From: Candidatus Methanoperedens sp.
Lineage (GTDB): Archaea > Halobacteriota > Methanosarcinia > Methanosarcinales > Methanoperedenaceae
DNA length: 64,000 nucleotides
Assembly: GCA_012026835.1 (NCBI GenBank)
Contig: VEPN01000005.1
Coordinates: 1-64,000, forward strand
Direction: 5' to 3'
Shown here piece by piece: positions 26,079 through 35,268 of the stretch (positions within the stretch are counted from its first letter, which is position 1; each line of letters starts with the position of its first letter). Under the pieces are notes generated by a model, which was not told the DNA's origin, did not search any database, and saw nothing but the letters and a program-made list of their open reading frames with translations. Both the position numbers and the translations under genes were made by a program.

Positions 26079-27091
26079 TATGACCTCCTCTTCAAGGCGA
26101 TTATAGCTATTATTGCTGTTATTGCTGCAAGCGCTTCAAACCCGGGCTCTTTCGGTGCTTGCTGGCTGGAAGGTGCGCCAGCTTCCTGTGGTTTTGCTGC
26201 ATCGTATGTTCCTCCTTCCCTTGCGAACTTTGAAACCTCGATCTCGACTTTTTTCTCAACGCTCGCATTTGGAACTGTTTTTGTCGGGGCAAGAAGCACG
26301 GGTTTCTCCCATGAGTTTATCAGCACTTCCTCTTTCCAGAGTTCTGCCATTACCATGTAGTTATATTCATCCGGCACTGTGAGCTCAACGCTTTTAATTA
26401 TGGTGGCTTCGCTTGGTATAACTCCGGTTTCAACGCTTGTCTTATCAGCCAGAAGGTTAGAGGCTCCTTCTCTTGCTTTTACAATAATTTTCAGGTTCTC
26501 GGAAGGTTCCGGCCCGTTGTTTTCAAGGTACATATCGGATTTTATGGAAACTTTCCCTGCCGATACACTCCCTACAGTGAAATCGATATTGTTCAACACG
26601 ATACCACTCGTCTTTGAAAACGGTGTTATGGCCTCAAGGCCGCGGATGTTCACAGAACCGCTATCCCTGATGCTGCCGTTGTCGAAAAGAAGAATTTTCA
26701 GGTCATATCCGCCTTTCCTTTCTACTTTTAATTTCTGGGAGACTAAAAGGGTTTCCCCATTTCTTGATTCATCTGCCTCGATGGGTGCAGAAACCTGCGT
26801 TGTAAGGAATCCTGTATCCCTGTTGATAGCCCTTATCAGCATGACTGCATCTCTTGTTTTTCCGCCATAGTGGTCTATATATGCTGAAACATTTACCTCT
26901 ATCTCGGCGCTTGTTACTTTTACAGGGCTGACATCCACTTCACGGATGGAAAGGAAAGCCGGGGGTTTTTCAGGCTCAGGCGCCAGGACATCTTTATTGG
27001 CCAATACTATAACAAGAGAAATGATTAGCATAGATGCCAGTAATATGGCAAGCATGTTCAAAGGTTTCATAATCCTGTCTATAAATAGCAT
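26078..27091 (-). CDS. PGF-CTERM surface protein with beta-sandwich repeats
   Basis: A 337-residue secreted protein. The N-terminus has one hydrophobic signal or anchor helix (MLAILLASMLIISLVIVLA), the middle consists of repeated beta-rich domains like those in archaeal DUF7490/CARDB proteins, and the C-terminus shows a PGF-CTERM signal: EPGFEALAAITAIIAIIAL and KRR. That tripartite signal is processed by archaeosortase A and anchors proteins to a lipid at the cell surface. A start at the internal Met (27070) is also possible. It is the first gene of a two-gene unit with a small membrane protein. Confidence 0.75.
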   Translation of the reverse strand: MLFIDRIMKPLNMLAILLASMLIISLVIVLANKDVLAPEPEKPPAFLSIREVDVSPVKVTSAEIEVNVSAYIDHYGGKTRDAVMLIRAINRDTGFLTTQVSAPIEADESRNGETLLVSQKLKVERKGGYDLKILLFDNGSIRDSGSVNIRGLEAITPFSKTSGIVLNNIDFTVGSVSAGKVSIKSDMYLENNGPEPSENLKIIVKAREGASNLLADKTSVETGVIPSEATIIKSVELTVPDEYNYMVMAELWKEEVLINSWEKPVLLAPTKTVPNASVEKKVEIEVSKFAREGGTYDAAKPQEAGAPSSQQAPKEPGFEALAAITAIIAIIALKRRS

Positions 27092-27146
27092 CTACTAATG
27101 TATATACTTTTCTCAAACATATATAATTTTACAAAAAAATAAGGCG

Positions 27147-28265
27147 TTACAGACAGATTGCCTTCATGAACCTCTGCTTGATCTCCCTTGCTGAGATAGG
27201 TATTTCTTTACATTTCGCATTCACAGGTTTCACGATCACATGGATAAAACCTGTTTTTTTCAATAAAGCTTCTTTTAATTCATCCTGTGTATGCACTTTT
27301 ACAGTGCCTGCAATCCCGCATGCTTTTGCCAGCAACTCAAGATCTATCTGGCTTCCGGTGGCTGTTTCCTGGTTTCCCGTGGAACCATATGCCGCATTAT
27401 CTATGGCAACAACTGTCAGGTTTTCAGGATTGTAAGAACCGATGGCAACAAGCGCGTTCGGGTTCATGAGGAGGCTTCCGTCACCGTCAATAACATAGAC
27501 ATGCCTTTTCAGTGCAAGCGCCACTCCGAGGCCGATAGAAGATGCCAGGCCCATTGAACCCAGCATATAAAAATTAAGCTCCCTATCCTTTATTTCATAT
27601 AACTCCTTGGCCGGGATTCCAAGGTTCGCAATTATGATATCATCATCCACAACTCCTGCAAGCACCTTTATAGCATCGTATCTTGCTATTTTGGGTTTTC
27701 TTATCACGGATTTAAAGTCCAATTCCGAAATCCTTGGTGTTATTTCTAAAGGTTCCGGGACATTGCATGATGAACTTTCCCATACAGCAGGAGAAACAAG
27801 TATAACATGCGGGCGCAAATTATCGAAAGCGTCCTTTATCGCTAAATCCATCCCGTCCAGCTCATCCCTCTTCTTGATGATAGTAAACTTGATACCCGCG
27901 GCATCAAGGATCGATGGAAGTTTTTTGCCAAACTCCCATTGGGCTTCTATTGATTCCTTATAGACTCCACGCCAGCTTGCAAGTACAGGTAGCGGTATCC
28001 CGTAAGTCTGGTTAAAGGAAAGAAGCGCATTTATCATATTGCCGATCCCTGTACTCTGGATGATCATGACCGGCCTTTTGCCCCCAAGGTAAGCACCGCC
28101 GCATATGCCGACACCGTTTTCTTCCCGTGTAAGTGGGATTGTATCGATACTCCCGCTAATTAGGGGGAGCAGTGCCTTTATCCTGTCGCAGGGAAGCGTG
28201 GCAGCGATATCGATCCTGTTATTTTTAAGGATTTCTACGACTTTTTCCTCAGGGCATTCAATCAA
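27147..28265 (-). CDS. comDE: Fused sulfopyruvate decarboxylase (coenzyme M biosynthesis)
   Basis: A 372-residue thiamin-diphosphate enzyme. The N-terminal half corresponds to ComD (PLTREENGVGICGGAYLGGK), the C-terminal half to ComE with the ThDP motif GDGSLLMNPNALVAIGSY. It decarboxylates sulfopyruvate to sulfoacetaldehyde. In Methanosarcinales the two subunits are fused as here, and the gene neighbours cysteate synthase, the other special enzyme of this route. The start overlaps the cysteate synthase stop by four bases. Confidence 0.88.
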   Translation of the reverse strand: MIECPEEKVVEILKNNRIDIAATLPCDRIKALLPLISGSIDTIPLTREENGVGICGGAYLGGKRPVMIIQSTGIGNMINALLSFNQTYGIPLPVLASWRGVYKESIEAQWEFGKKLPSILDAAGIKFTIIKKRDELDGMDLAIKDAFDNLRPHVILVSPAVWESSSCNVPEPLEITPRISELDFKSVIRKPKIARYDAIKVLAGVVDDDIIIANLGIPAKELYEIKDRELNFYMLGSMGLASSIGLGVALALKRHVYVIDGDGSLLMNPNALVAIGSYNPENLTVVAIDNAAYGSTGNQETATGSQIDLELLAKACGIAGTVKVHTQDELKEALLKKTGFIHVIVKPVNAKCKEIPISAREIKQRFMKAICL

Positions 28266-29587
28266 GCAAATACCTTTTTGTGGATTATTTCGGAAAGGGG
28301 CACATTTGCATTCTCAGCATATGCTGCAGGTTCTATCCTGTGCAGGCAGTAATCCATCTCAAGACGTTTCACCCCGCCCCCGGTTATGTTGAGCACAATA
28401 TGGTCGTCTGCATCCACATTGTGGTTTTCTACAGCCTGGAGCAATGATGCGACGGCAACCCCGGCAGGTGGGAAGATATCTATACCCTCAAAGCGCTCAA
28501 AGAATTCCTGTGCATCTTTTGCCTCGTTGTTTGTGATGCCATACATTGTTCCGTTGGTTGAACATAGTGCATCATAAACGCCGCCTGCCATAGAATATGG
28601 CGGTTCCCTGTTTGAGAGGATATCTGCATACATCTCATGTATGAGTTTCTTGGGATCCGGCATATCAGTATCCTTGATTATCTCACGTCTTCTGGCATTC
28701 CATGCATTGAACATGGGAGCAAAAGGCAGGTTCTGGGACAGGTGGAGCTGCGGCAGTCTCCTGCCGAACCTCCCATCATCAAGAAGACGCATCGAGGCCT
28801 CCCATGCCGCAATGCCTCCGGTCCCGCTCCCTATTGCCTGGAAATAATGGTCGGGCATCCTCTTCATATGGACTGATGCATCAAGCATGACAGTTCCCAT
28901 CCCGTCTCTGCGCGCCACATTCCGTGCCCCGCCTTCGGCCATCATGCCTGGAAGAGCTGAAATGCGCTCGGCAAGGTGTATGGAATCTGTATAATCACAA
29001 TTCTTTCCCATCTGGATAATATGGATTGAATCAGTGGGTTCCTCTGGAAGCCACATTCTTGAAACCCCGCTTGCCGGGACAACGATATATACTTTTACCC
29101 CGGTCATTGCAGAGACGTGTGCAAAAGCACGCGCCGTATTTCCTGCCGAAGCAAGGACAAGTGACTTCCCTGAATTCTTTAGCTTCTGTATGGTCGGGAA
29201 GGCTTCCAGTTCCTTGAAGCTGCATGTTTTTATATACGCCCCTTTTTCGGGCCAGTACCCGTTAAACGAAATGAACAGGTTTTTCAATCCCAGTTCACCA
29301 GCAAGTTCCGTGCTTTTATAGGTGACAGGACCTGAATCCGAAGTGATGACATCATGGACGGGCAGCCAGTCATGGAATCTTCCCATTCCGGGAACATCTT
29401 TTAATATTATCTGCCTGTTGTGGTATTTGGTCCTGAGGAGACCGCTATCATCCGGGCATTTCAGGCGGTCATCAAAATATACACCTGAACAGCCTGCGCA
29501 AACCAGGTTATACTTTGAACTACCATGTATTGATATAGTTGAACTATGAGAAATAGTCCTGCTACATGCTGATTCACTTTTTGTCAT
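28262..29587 (-). CDS. Cysteate synthase (PLP enzyme, coenzyme M biosynthesis)
   Basis: A 441-residue PLP-dependent enzyme derived from threonine synthase. An N-terminal zinc-like motif CAGC...C and the PLP lysine segment TYKSTELAGELG are visible; the SAGNTARAFAHV phosphate-binding loop follows (about residues 144-155). The Methanosarcina enzyme makes L-cysteate from O-phosphoserine and sulfite, which aspartate aminotransferase then turns into sulfopyruvate. Adjacent comDE makes the assignment strong. An aspartate-type aminotransferase is encoded at 47.5-48.7 kb and could supply the middle step. Divergent from acs. Confidence 0.88.
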   Translation of the reverse strand: MTKSESACSRTISHSSTISIHGSSKYNLVCAGCSGVYFDDRLKCPDDSGLLRTKYHNRQIILKDVPGMGRFHDWLPVHDVITSDSGPVTYKSTELAGELGLKNLFISFNGYWPEKGAYIKTCSFKELEAFPTIQKLKNSGKSLVLASAGNTARAFAHVSAMTGVKVYIVVPASGVSRMWLPEEPTDSIHIIQMGKNCDYTDSIHLAERISALPGMMAEGGARNVARRDGMGTVMLDASVHMKRMPDHYFQAIGSGTGGIAAWEASMRLLDDGRFGRRLPQLHLSQNLPFAPMFNAWNARRREIIKDTDMPDPKKLIHEMYADILSNREPPYSMAGGVYDALCSTNGTMYGITNNEAKDAQEFFERFEGIDIFPPAGVAVASLLQAVENHNVDADDHIVLNITGGGVKRLEMDYCLHRIEPAAYAENANVPLSEIIHKKVFA

Positions 29588-29780
29588 AATTAATGGTTTA
29601 ATTTAAGTGACTATTTATGTCTTTCCGTTTAAGAATAATTCTTTTCCTGAACAGGATAATAATATCTTATTAAAATACTATCGTACATTTATCAGACTAT
29701 CCCCCGGCCATCAGTGGCTAATCTATACCTTACATAAACTATTTTATTGATTATAATAATTAGTAATGTCAGGTGAGAAA

Positions 29781-31730
29781 ATGGCTGAGAATACTATTGA
29801 ATCCTTGCTTCTTGAAAAACGCATATTTTATCCGCCTGCGGAATTTAGCAAAAAGGCATACGTCAAAAGTATGGACGAATACAAACAGATTTACGAGGCT
29901 TCTATCAAAGACCCGGCTTCATTCTGGGCTGAAAAAGCGGATGACTTATCATGGTTTAAGAAATGGGACAAAGTATATTCATGGGATATCGGGAATGTGG
30001 TATGCAAATGGTTCGAAGGGGGAAAGCTGAATGCATCATACAACTGCCTTGACAGGCATCTCCAGAAGCGGGGCGAAAGGATTGCCATACTGTGGGAAGG
30101 CGACGGCGGGGAAACTACAAGTTATACCTACAGGCAGTTATACACCGAGGTCTGCAAATTCGCGAACGTCCTGAAGAATAATGGAATTAAAAAAGGCGAC
30201 AGGGTGGCGATTTACCTGCCCATGATTCCCCAGCTTGTGATATCAATGCTTGCGTGCGCAAGGATAGGGGCCATCCACAGCGTTGTATTCGCGGGATTCA
30301 GCGCCGACTCGCTCCGCGACCGCATTAAAGACAGCTCATGTAAAATGGTAATCACGGCGGATTGCGGAATGCGGGCTGGAAAGGTCATACCTTTAAAAGA
30401 AAGCGTTGATAAGGCGCTTAACGACACTGTGGAAAAAGTGATCGTTTTTAATCGCACGGGCACTGGCATTAGTATGAAGAGCGGCCGTGATTCCTGGTGG
30501 CATGAAGAGATGAAGAAAGCCACCGAAAAATGCGAGCCTGAAGTGATGGATGCCGAGGACCCGATTTTCATACTTTACACAAGCGGAAGTACAGGTAAGC
30601 CAAAAGGCGTGCTGCATACCACGGGCGGTTATTTATTATATACCATGCAGACTTTCAAATGGATTTTTGATTACCATGAAAAGGATTTATACTGGTGCAC
30701 GGCTGACATAGGCTGGATAACAGGGCACAGCTATACCGTTTACGGGCCGCTGGCAAGCGGGGCGACAAGCCTGATGTTCGAAGGTGTCCCGAATTATCCA
30801 AAACCTGACAGGTTCTGGGAACTTATTGAAAAATATAAAGTTACGATATTCTACACCGCGCCGACAGCAATAAGGGCCCTTGAGAGGAGCGGCAATGAAT
30901 GGCCAGAGGGAAGAGACCTGTCAAGCCTGCGGCTTCTGGGTACTGTGGGTGAGCCGATAAACCCCGAAGCATGGATGTGGTACTATAATATCATAGGGAA
31001 GGGGCATTGTCCTATTATGGATACATGGTGGCAGACAGAGACAGGCGGGATATTGATCACGCCTCTTCCGGGCGCCACGCCTCTTAAGCCTGGCTCTGCG
31101 ACATTTCCCTTTCCTGGCATTGAACCTATGGTTGTAAAGCAGGATGGGACAGAGGCGGCAATCAACGAAGGCGGGCAGCTTGTTATTAAAAGACCCTGGC
31201 CCGGCATGATGCGGACTGTTTACGGTAACCATGCGCGGTTTAAGGAAACCTATTTCTCACAGTTCCCCGGTCTTTACCAGACAGGCGACAGCGCAAGGAA
31301 AGATGAGGATGGCTATTTCTGGATAATGGGACGGATAGACGATGTGATAAAAGTCTCCGGGCACAGGCTTGGGACTGCTGAGATCGAAAGCTCTCTTGTT
31401 TCACATCCCACTGTTGCAGAGTCGGCTGTTGTGGGGTATCCGCATGATATAAAAGGCGAGGCTATCTATGCTTTTGTGACACTCAAGGAAGGGGTGGATA
31501 AAAGCGAGAATCTGAAATCCGAACTCATAACCCATGTCAGGAATACTATCGGTCCTATCGCAAAACCTGAGAAATTGCAATTTGCCGACGCACTCCCCAA
31601 GACACGCTCAGGCAAGATAATGAGGCGGATACTTAGGAAAATAGCATCCGGGAAAATAGATGAACTGGGGGACACGACTACGCTTGCAGATCCATCTGTC
31701 GTGGATACGCTTGTGAAGGAAAGGGAATGA
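29781..31730 (+). CDS. acs: Acetyl-CoA synthetase (AMP-forming)
   Basis: A 649-residue adenylate-forming enzyme. The motifs are [11 protein letters not shown] (P-loop, about residues 263-273), [29 protein letters not shown] and the catalytic lysine in [11 protein letters not shown]. It converts acetate, ATP and CoA to acetyl-CoA. I choose the ATG at 29781 because AGGTGA precedes it by four bases; an in-frame ATG at 29766 would add five residues. Acetate use or acetate recycling is consistent with Methanoperedens, which also has CODH/ACS. The Lys in the last motif is a usual acetylation site. Confidence 0.94.
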   Translation: MAENTIESLLLEKRIFYPPAEFSKKAYVKSMDEYKQIYEASIKDPASFWAEKADDLSWFKKWDKVYSWDIGNVVCKWFEGGKLNASYNCLDRHLQKRGERIAILWEGDGGETTSYTYRQLYTEVCKFANVLKNNGIKKGDRVAIYLPMIPQLVISMLACARIGAIHSVVFAGFSADSLRDRIKDSSCKMVITADCGMRAGKVIPLKESVDKALNDTVEKVIVFNRTGTGISMKSGRDSWWHEEMKKATEKCEPEVMDAEDPIFILYTSGSTGKPKGVLHTTGGYLLYTMQTFKWIFDYHEKDLYWCTADIGWITGHSYTVYGPLASGATSLMFEGVPNYPKPDRFWELIEKYKVTIFYTAPTAIRALERSGNEWPEGRDLSSLRLLGTVGEPINPEAWMWYYNIIGKGHCPIMDTWWQTETGGILITPLPGATPLKPGSATFPFPGIEPMVVKQDGTEAAINEGGQLVIKRPWPGMMRTVYGNHARFKETYFSQFPGLYQTGDSARKDEDGYFWIMGRIDDVIKVSGHRLGTAEIESSLVSHPTVAESAVVGYPHDIKGEAIYAFVTLKEGVDKSENLKSELITHVRNTIGPIAKPEKLQFADALPKTRSGKIMRRILRKIASGKIDELGDTTTLADPSVVDTLVKERE

Positions 31731-31804
31731 AATACCATATGAAAATAACTTTTCAGGAATCAAGGAGCCGAAAGATAATATAATCTTTCATCACAGCAGG
31801 ACAC

Positions 31805-32659
31805 ATGCAAGGTGAGATATACGCCCTCGCTGCTGCAATTTGCTGGTCGGTTGCAGCCGTTTTCTATAAAAAAGGTATAGGTGCCGGGGCGATACCTGCG
31901 GTTCTTATCCGCACCTTTTTTGCGATGCTTTTTCTTCTAATAATGTTCCTGATACTCAGGGGCGGGCGTTTTGATTTTACGCTTGTCGGGTTTATGTTCC
32001 TGAACATCGGGGGTCTTCTCAGGCTTATTATCGGGGGAGCTGCATATATGAAAGGACTTGAGAACATCTCGGTTTCAAGATTCATCCCTATCCTGTTTAC
32101 ATTTCCCCTCCTGACAATACTTTTAAGCGGGCTGTTGTTGAATGAGAATATTCATAAGGAGGTGGTGGCAGGGACTTTCTTGATAGTCACAGGGATATGG
32201 ATACTCAGCATGGGAAAAGGATCCGCAGGTGAAAAAAATATAAAACTCGGGGTTACGGTGGCTGTTATTGCGGCATTTTTATATGCGTTTTCAATTGTTG
32301 CAACAAAGACTGGCCTGGAATACGTGGACCCTTTCCAGTCCGCCCTTATCAGTATGCCGATACCGCTTGCCCTTTTATATATTTTTTATTCCATGAACAA
32401 CGGGGCAAAGACCATCTTTAAATTCAGGAAGGAGGCGTACATACTGCTGGGGCTTGGCGGGATCGCAGGTATGGGATTCGGGAGCTACTTTTTCTTTGTA
32501 AGCCTTACGTTGATTGGCGCCGCCAAAGCCACAAGTCTTGCAGCGATAACTCCATTTCTCTCAAGCCTGCTTGCCCTTGTGACTTTGAAGGAAACGGTCA
32601 CTCCTGCCCTCATCCTGGGTACGGCGGCGACGGTGGCAGGGATATGGGTGATAATTTAG
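31805..32659 (+). CDS. EamA/DMT-superfamily permease
   Basis: A 284-residue protein with ten predicted transmembrane helices arranged as two EamA repeats (about residues 1-135 and 145-284). Conserved glycine/alanine-rich and proline-bearing segments such as RFIPILFTFPLLTILLSG and the second-repeat GAAKATSLAAITPFLSSL match the family. Substrates of DMT transporters range from amino acids to nucleotide sugars, and none can be chosen here. It follows acs after about 75 bases. Confidence 0.85.
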   Translation: MQGEIYALAAAICWSVAAVFYKKGIGAGAIPAVLIRTFFAMLFLLIMFLILRGGRFDFTLVGFMFLNIGGLLRLIIGGAAYMKGLENISVSRFIPILFTFPLLTILLSGLLLNENIHKEVVAGTFLIVTGIWILSMGKGSAGEKNIKLGVTVAVIAAFLYAFSIVATKTGLEYVDPFQSALISMPIPLALLYIFYSMNNGAKTIFKFRKEAYILLGLGGIAGMGFGSYFFFVSLTLIGAAKATSLAAITPFLSSLLALVTLKETVTPALILGTAATVAGIWVII

Positions 32660-32725
32660 CAACAACAGAGGACATTTCGAAAAGATATTAGCTTGACTTC
32701 GCCAGTTAACCATCAAGGTGCGAAG

Positions 32726-33039
32726 TCAGGTTAACACAGACATCAAATCGCCATAAAATGCGGCCATAAAAAACCCCACGGTTATGGGAATCATAAACGG
32801 CAGGCCCGGTGTAACCCAGATTTCATCTTTAATTAAGCTTTTTTCCGACAGGGCTTTAAGCTCCCTGATTTTTTTCTCATTAATATCTACACCGCCCCAT
32901 TTAAAACGGGATTTAACCCTGCTATCTACCACTTCAAAATCCTGTACCGACCGGATATGTTTACCTGCGAGTTTTGAAATGCGACGATTGTCAGCAGGGC
33001 TGCGTTGCCTAATATGCTAAGGGCAAAAATATCATACAT
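32726..33039 (-). pseudogene. Decayed A24 prepilin/preflagellin peptidase
   Basis: Two fragments in different frames belong to one archaeal A24 peptidase (FlaK/EppA type). The 5' fragment (33039 to a TAG at 32926-32928) reads FALSILGNAALLTIVAFQN, a transmembrane helix. The 3' fragment (from about 32932) ends with EIWVTPGLPFMIPITVGFF, the typical last helix of FlaK-like enzymes. The frame changes near 32930. The first half of the protein and the catalytic GxGD aspartate region are missing. Such an enzyme would process archaellin or pilin signal peptides. No related pilin gene is nearby. Confidence 0.65.
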
Positions 33040-33043
33040 AGAA

Positions 33044-33463
33044 CTATTTTAACTGGGGAGCGATTTCTTTCGCTTTTTCAAGTATCATTTTTCCTCTGTC
33101 AGTTGTTAAGTATTTGTCCTGCCTGTTCTCCACAAATCCATTTTTCATGAGTAAAACAAGATATTTTTCTGCGACCGTGAAGTTCAGATTCGCTCCATAG
33201 ACAATACCTGTTTTATTTACTTCCTTTTTCGCAATTTCAAGAATATCGATAATAATATCAAGCTTTCCGCGCATATTTACCCCTGTATTTTCCGATACAT
33301 GCCTTAAGATCCTTTTTTCAGGAACTCTATATGCCCACCTGTCAGAACCATTTATATACAATACGTTCTCATGCTGCCTGCTTTCGATAAAGAGAACAGC
33401 TCCTTCCAGCATCTCACCTGATTTCAGTTTGAATTTTACAGTATCTCCTGAAGAATATTTCAT
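33044..33463 (-). CDS. Winged-helix protein with N-terminal SH3-like domain
   Basis: A 139-residue protein. The first 60 residues form small beta strands (SGDTVKFKLKSGEMLEGAVL), resembling an Sm/SH3-like barrel. From about residue 66 there is an archaeal winged helix (KLDIIIDILEIAKKEVNKTG, then FTVAEKYLVLLMKNGFVE and YLTTDRGKMILEKA), the HTH_45-like domain seen in archaeal regulators. It is likely a DNA-binding regulator. Its stop lies four bases before the decayed A24 gene on the same strand. The regulated target is unknown. Confidence 0.7.
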   Translation of the reverse strand: MKYSSGDTVKFKLKSGEMLEGAVLFIESRQHENVLYINGSDRWAYRVPEKRILRHVSENTGVNMRGKLDIIIDILEIAKKEVNKTGIVYGANLNFTVAEKYLVLLMKNGFVENRQDKYLTTDRGKMILEKAKEIAPQLK

Positions 33464-33620
33464 ATCAACAATGCAGGAATGCTTTTATTCCTTTAGTATT
33501 TTTCATTTTGTTTCTCCATTCTATTTCTGGTGATGCCGACCGGTATTGCCTCTTTTATATCATCATTTTCCAATTCGAAGCATGGCGGATACGGATTTAT
33601 AGCATCACCAGCATATACTA

Positions 33621-33684
33621 ATTTCATAAACTATTTTAGGATAATCACCATAAACTATATAGAGTTATATAGTCTATTTTTATC
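33621..33684 (+). repeat. AT-rich direct repeat, copy A
   Basis: One of three imperfect copies of a roughly 55-60 base element: AAACTATTTTA, about 11-13 bases, then TAAACTATATAGAG and TTATATAGT. The copies are spaced 289 and 215 bases apart and each lies before a GC-richer, hairpin-forming stretch. The AT-rich composition suits a promoter or operator. Confidence 0.7.
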
Positions 33685-33760
33685 CTGAAAAATACAGGCT
33701 CTCCGCCTGAAAAAATAGAAAAAATAGAACTATATAGAAACTGTCCGTTTTTTATATTAC

Positions 33761-33890
33761 ATGGAACCGGCGCCCTGTTGTGCGACCGGGAGCGCCGTTC
33801 CATGGATAATGAAGCCCGGTACTAAGCAGAAATAGGATGTTATTTTGTGGGCTTCGTACTCCCCTTACTGTGGGCAGGTTTGGCGGTATT
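33761..33890 (+). ncRNA. Candidate structured RNA unit 1
   Basis: A GC-rich island in AT-rich DNA. It opens with a long stem: ATGGAAC at 33761-33767 pairs with GTTCCAT at 33797-33803, with inner CGGCGC/GCGCCG pairing. A second stem follows: GAAGCCC (33811-33817) with GGGCTTC (33849-33855). Unit 2 has the same second stem, with shared GCTAAG/CTAAG and CAGAAA inside and TACTC after it. Reading frames through the two units are not conserved, so RNA rather than a peptide is favoured. The strand is not proven; the ends are approximate. Confidence 0.45.
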
Positions 33891-33914
33891 TAACCACCAC
33901 ATTACTTTAATCCC

Positions 33915-33973
33915 ACAAACTATTTTATTGTAATCATAGTAAACTATAGAGAATTATATAGTTTTTTTGTTCC
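33915..33973 (+). repeat. AT-rich direct repeat, copy B
   Basis: Second copy of the element: AAACTATTTTA at 33917, then TAAACTATAGAGAATTATA and TAGT, followed by a T-run. It lies between candidate RNA units 1 and 2 and would be the promoter region of unit 2 if units are transcribed on the plus strand. Confidence 0.7.
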
Positions 33974-33979
33974 CGGCGA

Positions 33980-34120
33980 ATGGCGCTTCTGACGGACATT
34001 GGGTGGCACTGTTACAGGATTAATGAAGCCCTGCTAAGGCAGAAAAGGGGAAGCAAATTGAGGGCTTCATACTCATGTGAAATGTTGTGTTGAGCGGCCC
34101 GGTTTGTGCCGCCGGGTTAT
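33980..34120 (+). ncRNA. Candidate structured RNA unit 2
   Basis: Homologous in layout to unit 1. The shared stem is GAAGCCC (34025-34031) with GGGCTTC (34062-34068), preceded by GGATTAAT (GGATAAT in unit 1) and followed by ATACTC. A further stem GCGGC (34094-34098) with GCCGC (34108-34112) lies near its 3' end, then TTATTTTGG. Apart from the stem and flanks the sequence differs from unit 1, which suggests that structure rather than sequence is conserved. Ends are approximate and transcription is unproven. Confidence 0.45.
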
Positions 34121-34127
34121 TTTGGTT

Positions 34128-34190
34128 TCATAAACTATTTTAAGATACTCTTCATAAACTATAGAGAATATATAGTCGATTCTTATAGCT
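34128..34190 (+). repeat. AT-rich direct repeat, copy C
   Basis: Third copy: AAACTATTTTA at 34132, then TAAACTATAGAGAATATATA and GTCGATTC. It is followed not by a third hairpin unit but by about 80 bases leading to the stop of the PhoU-AbrB gene on the other strand. Confidence 0.7.
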
Positions 34191-34272
34191 ATGCAATAGA
34201 TAAAAATTTGCATTAAAAGCTTTCTCTGTGCCCGGAAAATAGTATTGGGTTCTTTTGTATATAATATATAAT

Positions 34273-35268
34273 CTATATACTTTTAGAGAAGTCAATGGCC
34301 AGCTCGGCGATATTTGCGGCATAATCCCCTATTCTTTTCACGCTGTCTGCCATGAGCCCTATGGACATGACTGCATCGGGATTCAGGGTCGTTCCCGGAC
34401 GCCTGGTTCTGCGCAGTTCCTCGCCTGTTTTTTTATGTTCTTCGATAACCTTGTTTGCAAGCTCTACATTGCATTTTGTAAATGAATTGACCGAGTCATT
34501 AACAAGCATATGAGAGATGGTGCATATTCTCACCATCTCATCGAGAATATCATGTGGGATCTTTTCATGTGATTCCAGCATTATGCCCGCAATCTTGCCC
34601 GCATGGTCAGATACGCGCTCTAACCGGTCGCTTGCCAGCCTGTAGTAGAAGGCACCTGTCAATCCCAGTTCACTCTTTTCGGATATCTTTGAATGGAGCA
34701 GTATATCCATGAACTGTTTTGAAATCAATAGATGGAGACGGTCTATATCATCGTCCTGCCGTATGATCTCTCCAGAAAGGGAAATATCTCCCGTCTTCAT
34801 CGCCCTGATAGTGTTGTCAAGCATCCACTGCGTTTTAATATGCATGCGCCGGAAGCTCACGTCTATAGGCATATCTCCCGGGTTCAGGATATCCTGGATA
34901 ACTATCTTCTCTTGTGTTTCTTCTATAATCTCAATACCTATCAATTTCTTGACTACGGATGTTATGTCTTTTCTCTGCTCTGGTGTTATATTTTTGGCTT
35001 TAAGTTCGGTTAAACGATACCCTGCAACGTATGTGGCTATTATATCCCTTATAAGCGGCTCGCCCGCTCTTCCATCTATGTTCATACCTTTTTGACACTG
35101 GGGTGCAGAACCGCCGTTTGAAGTTAAGAGAAGAGTACCGTCCTCCTGTGGATACATGTGGATAAGGGAACCTGAGGTTATCCCTGCATTGATAGCCCAC
35201 TTCTTGGGAAGAGATACAACAAACGTTGATTTACCTGTCACCTGGACTTTTCTTATTTCTGCGTTCAA
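34273..35268 (-). CDS. PhoU-like regulator with N-terminal AbrB domain
   Basis: A 331-residue fusion. Residues 1-45 form an AbrB/SpoVT-type swapped-hairpin DNA-binding domain (RKVQVTGKSTFVVSLPKKWA). Two PhoU helical repeats follow (about residues 110-330), with conserved DDDIDRL and RLERVSDHAGKI, the metal-binding pattern of PhoU. Related archaeal proteins regulate phosphate uptake. No pst transporter gene is in the window. The AbrB domain suggests direct DNA binding; the AT-rich promoter region resembles the repeats downstream (see findings). Confidence 0.85.
   Translation of the reverse strand: MNAEIRKVQVTGKSTFVVSLPKKWAINAGITSGSLIHMYPQEDGTLLLTSNGGSAPQCQKGMNIDGRAGEPLIRDIIATYVAGYRLTELKAKNITPEQRKDITSVVKKLIGIEIIEETQEKIVIQDILNPGDMPIDVSFRRMHIKTQWMLDNTIRAMKTGDISLSGEIIRQDDDIDRLHLLISKQFMDILLHSKISEKSELGLTGAFYYRLASDRLERVSDHAGKIAGIMLESHEKIPHDILDEMVRICTISHMLVNDSVNSFTKCNVELANKVIEEHKKTGEELRRTRRPGTTLNPDAVMSIGLMADSVKRIGDYAANIAELAIDFSKSI

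Noticed and set aside
33761-33835. A 24-codon ORF starting in hairpin unit 1 and a 37-codon ORF in unit 2
   Set aside because: The shared stem is read in different frames in the two units, and the peptides have no similarity, so coding is unlikely.
33621-34190. CRISPR array reading of the three AT-rich repeats
   Set aside because: Only three imperfect copies with spacings of 289 and 215 bases, too long and unequal for CRISPR; no cas genes nearby.
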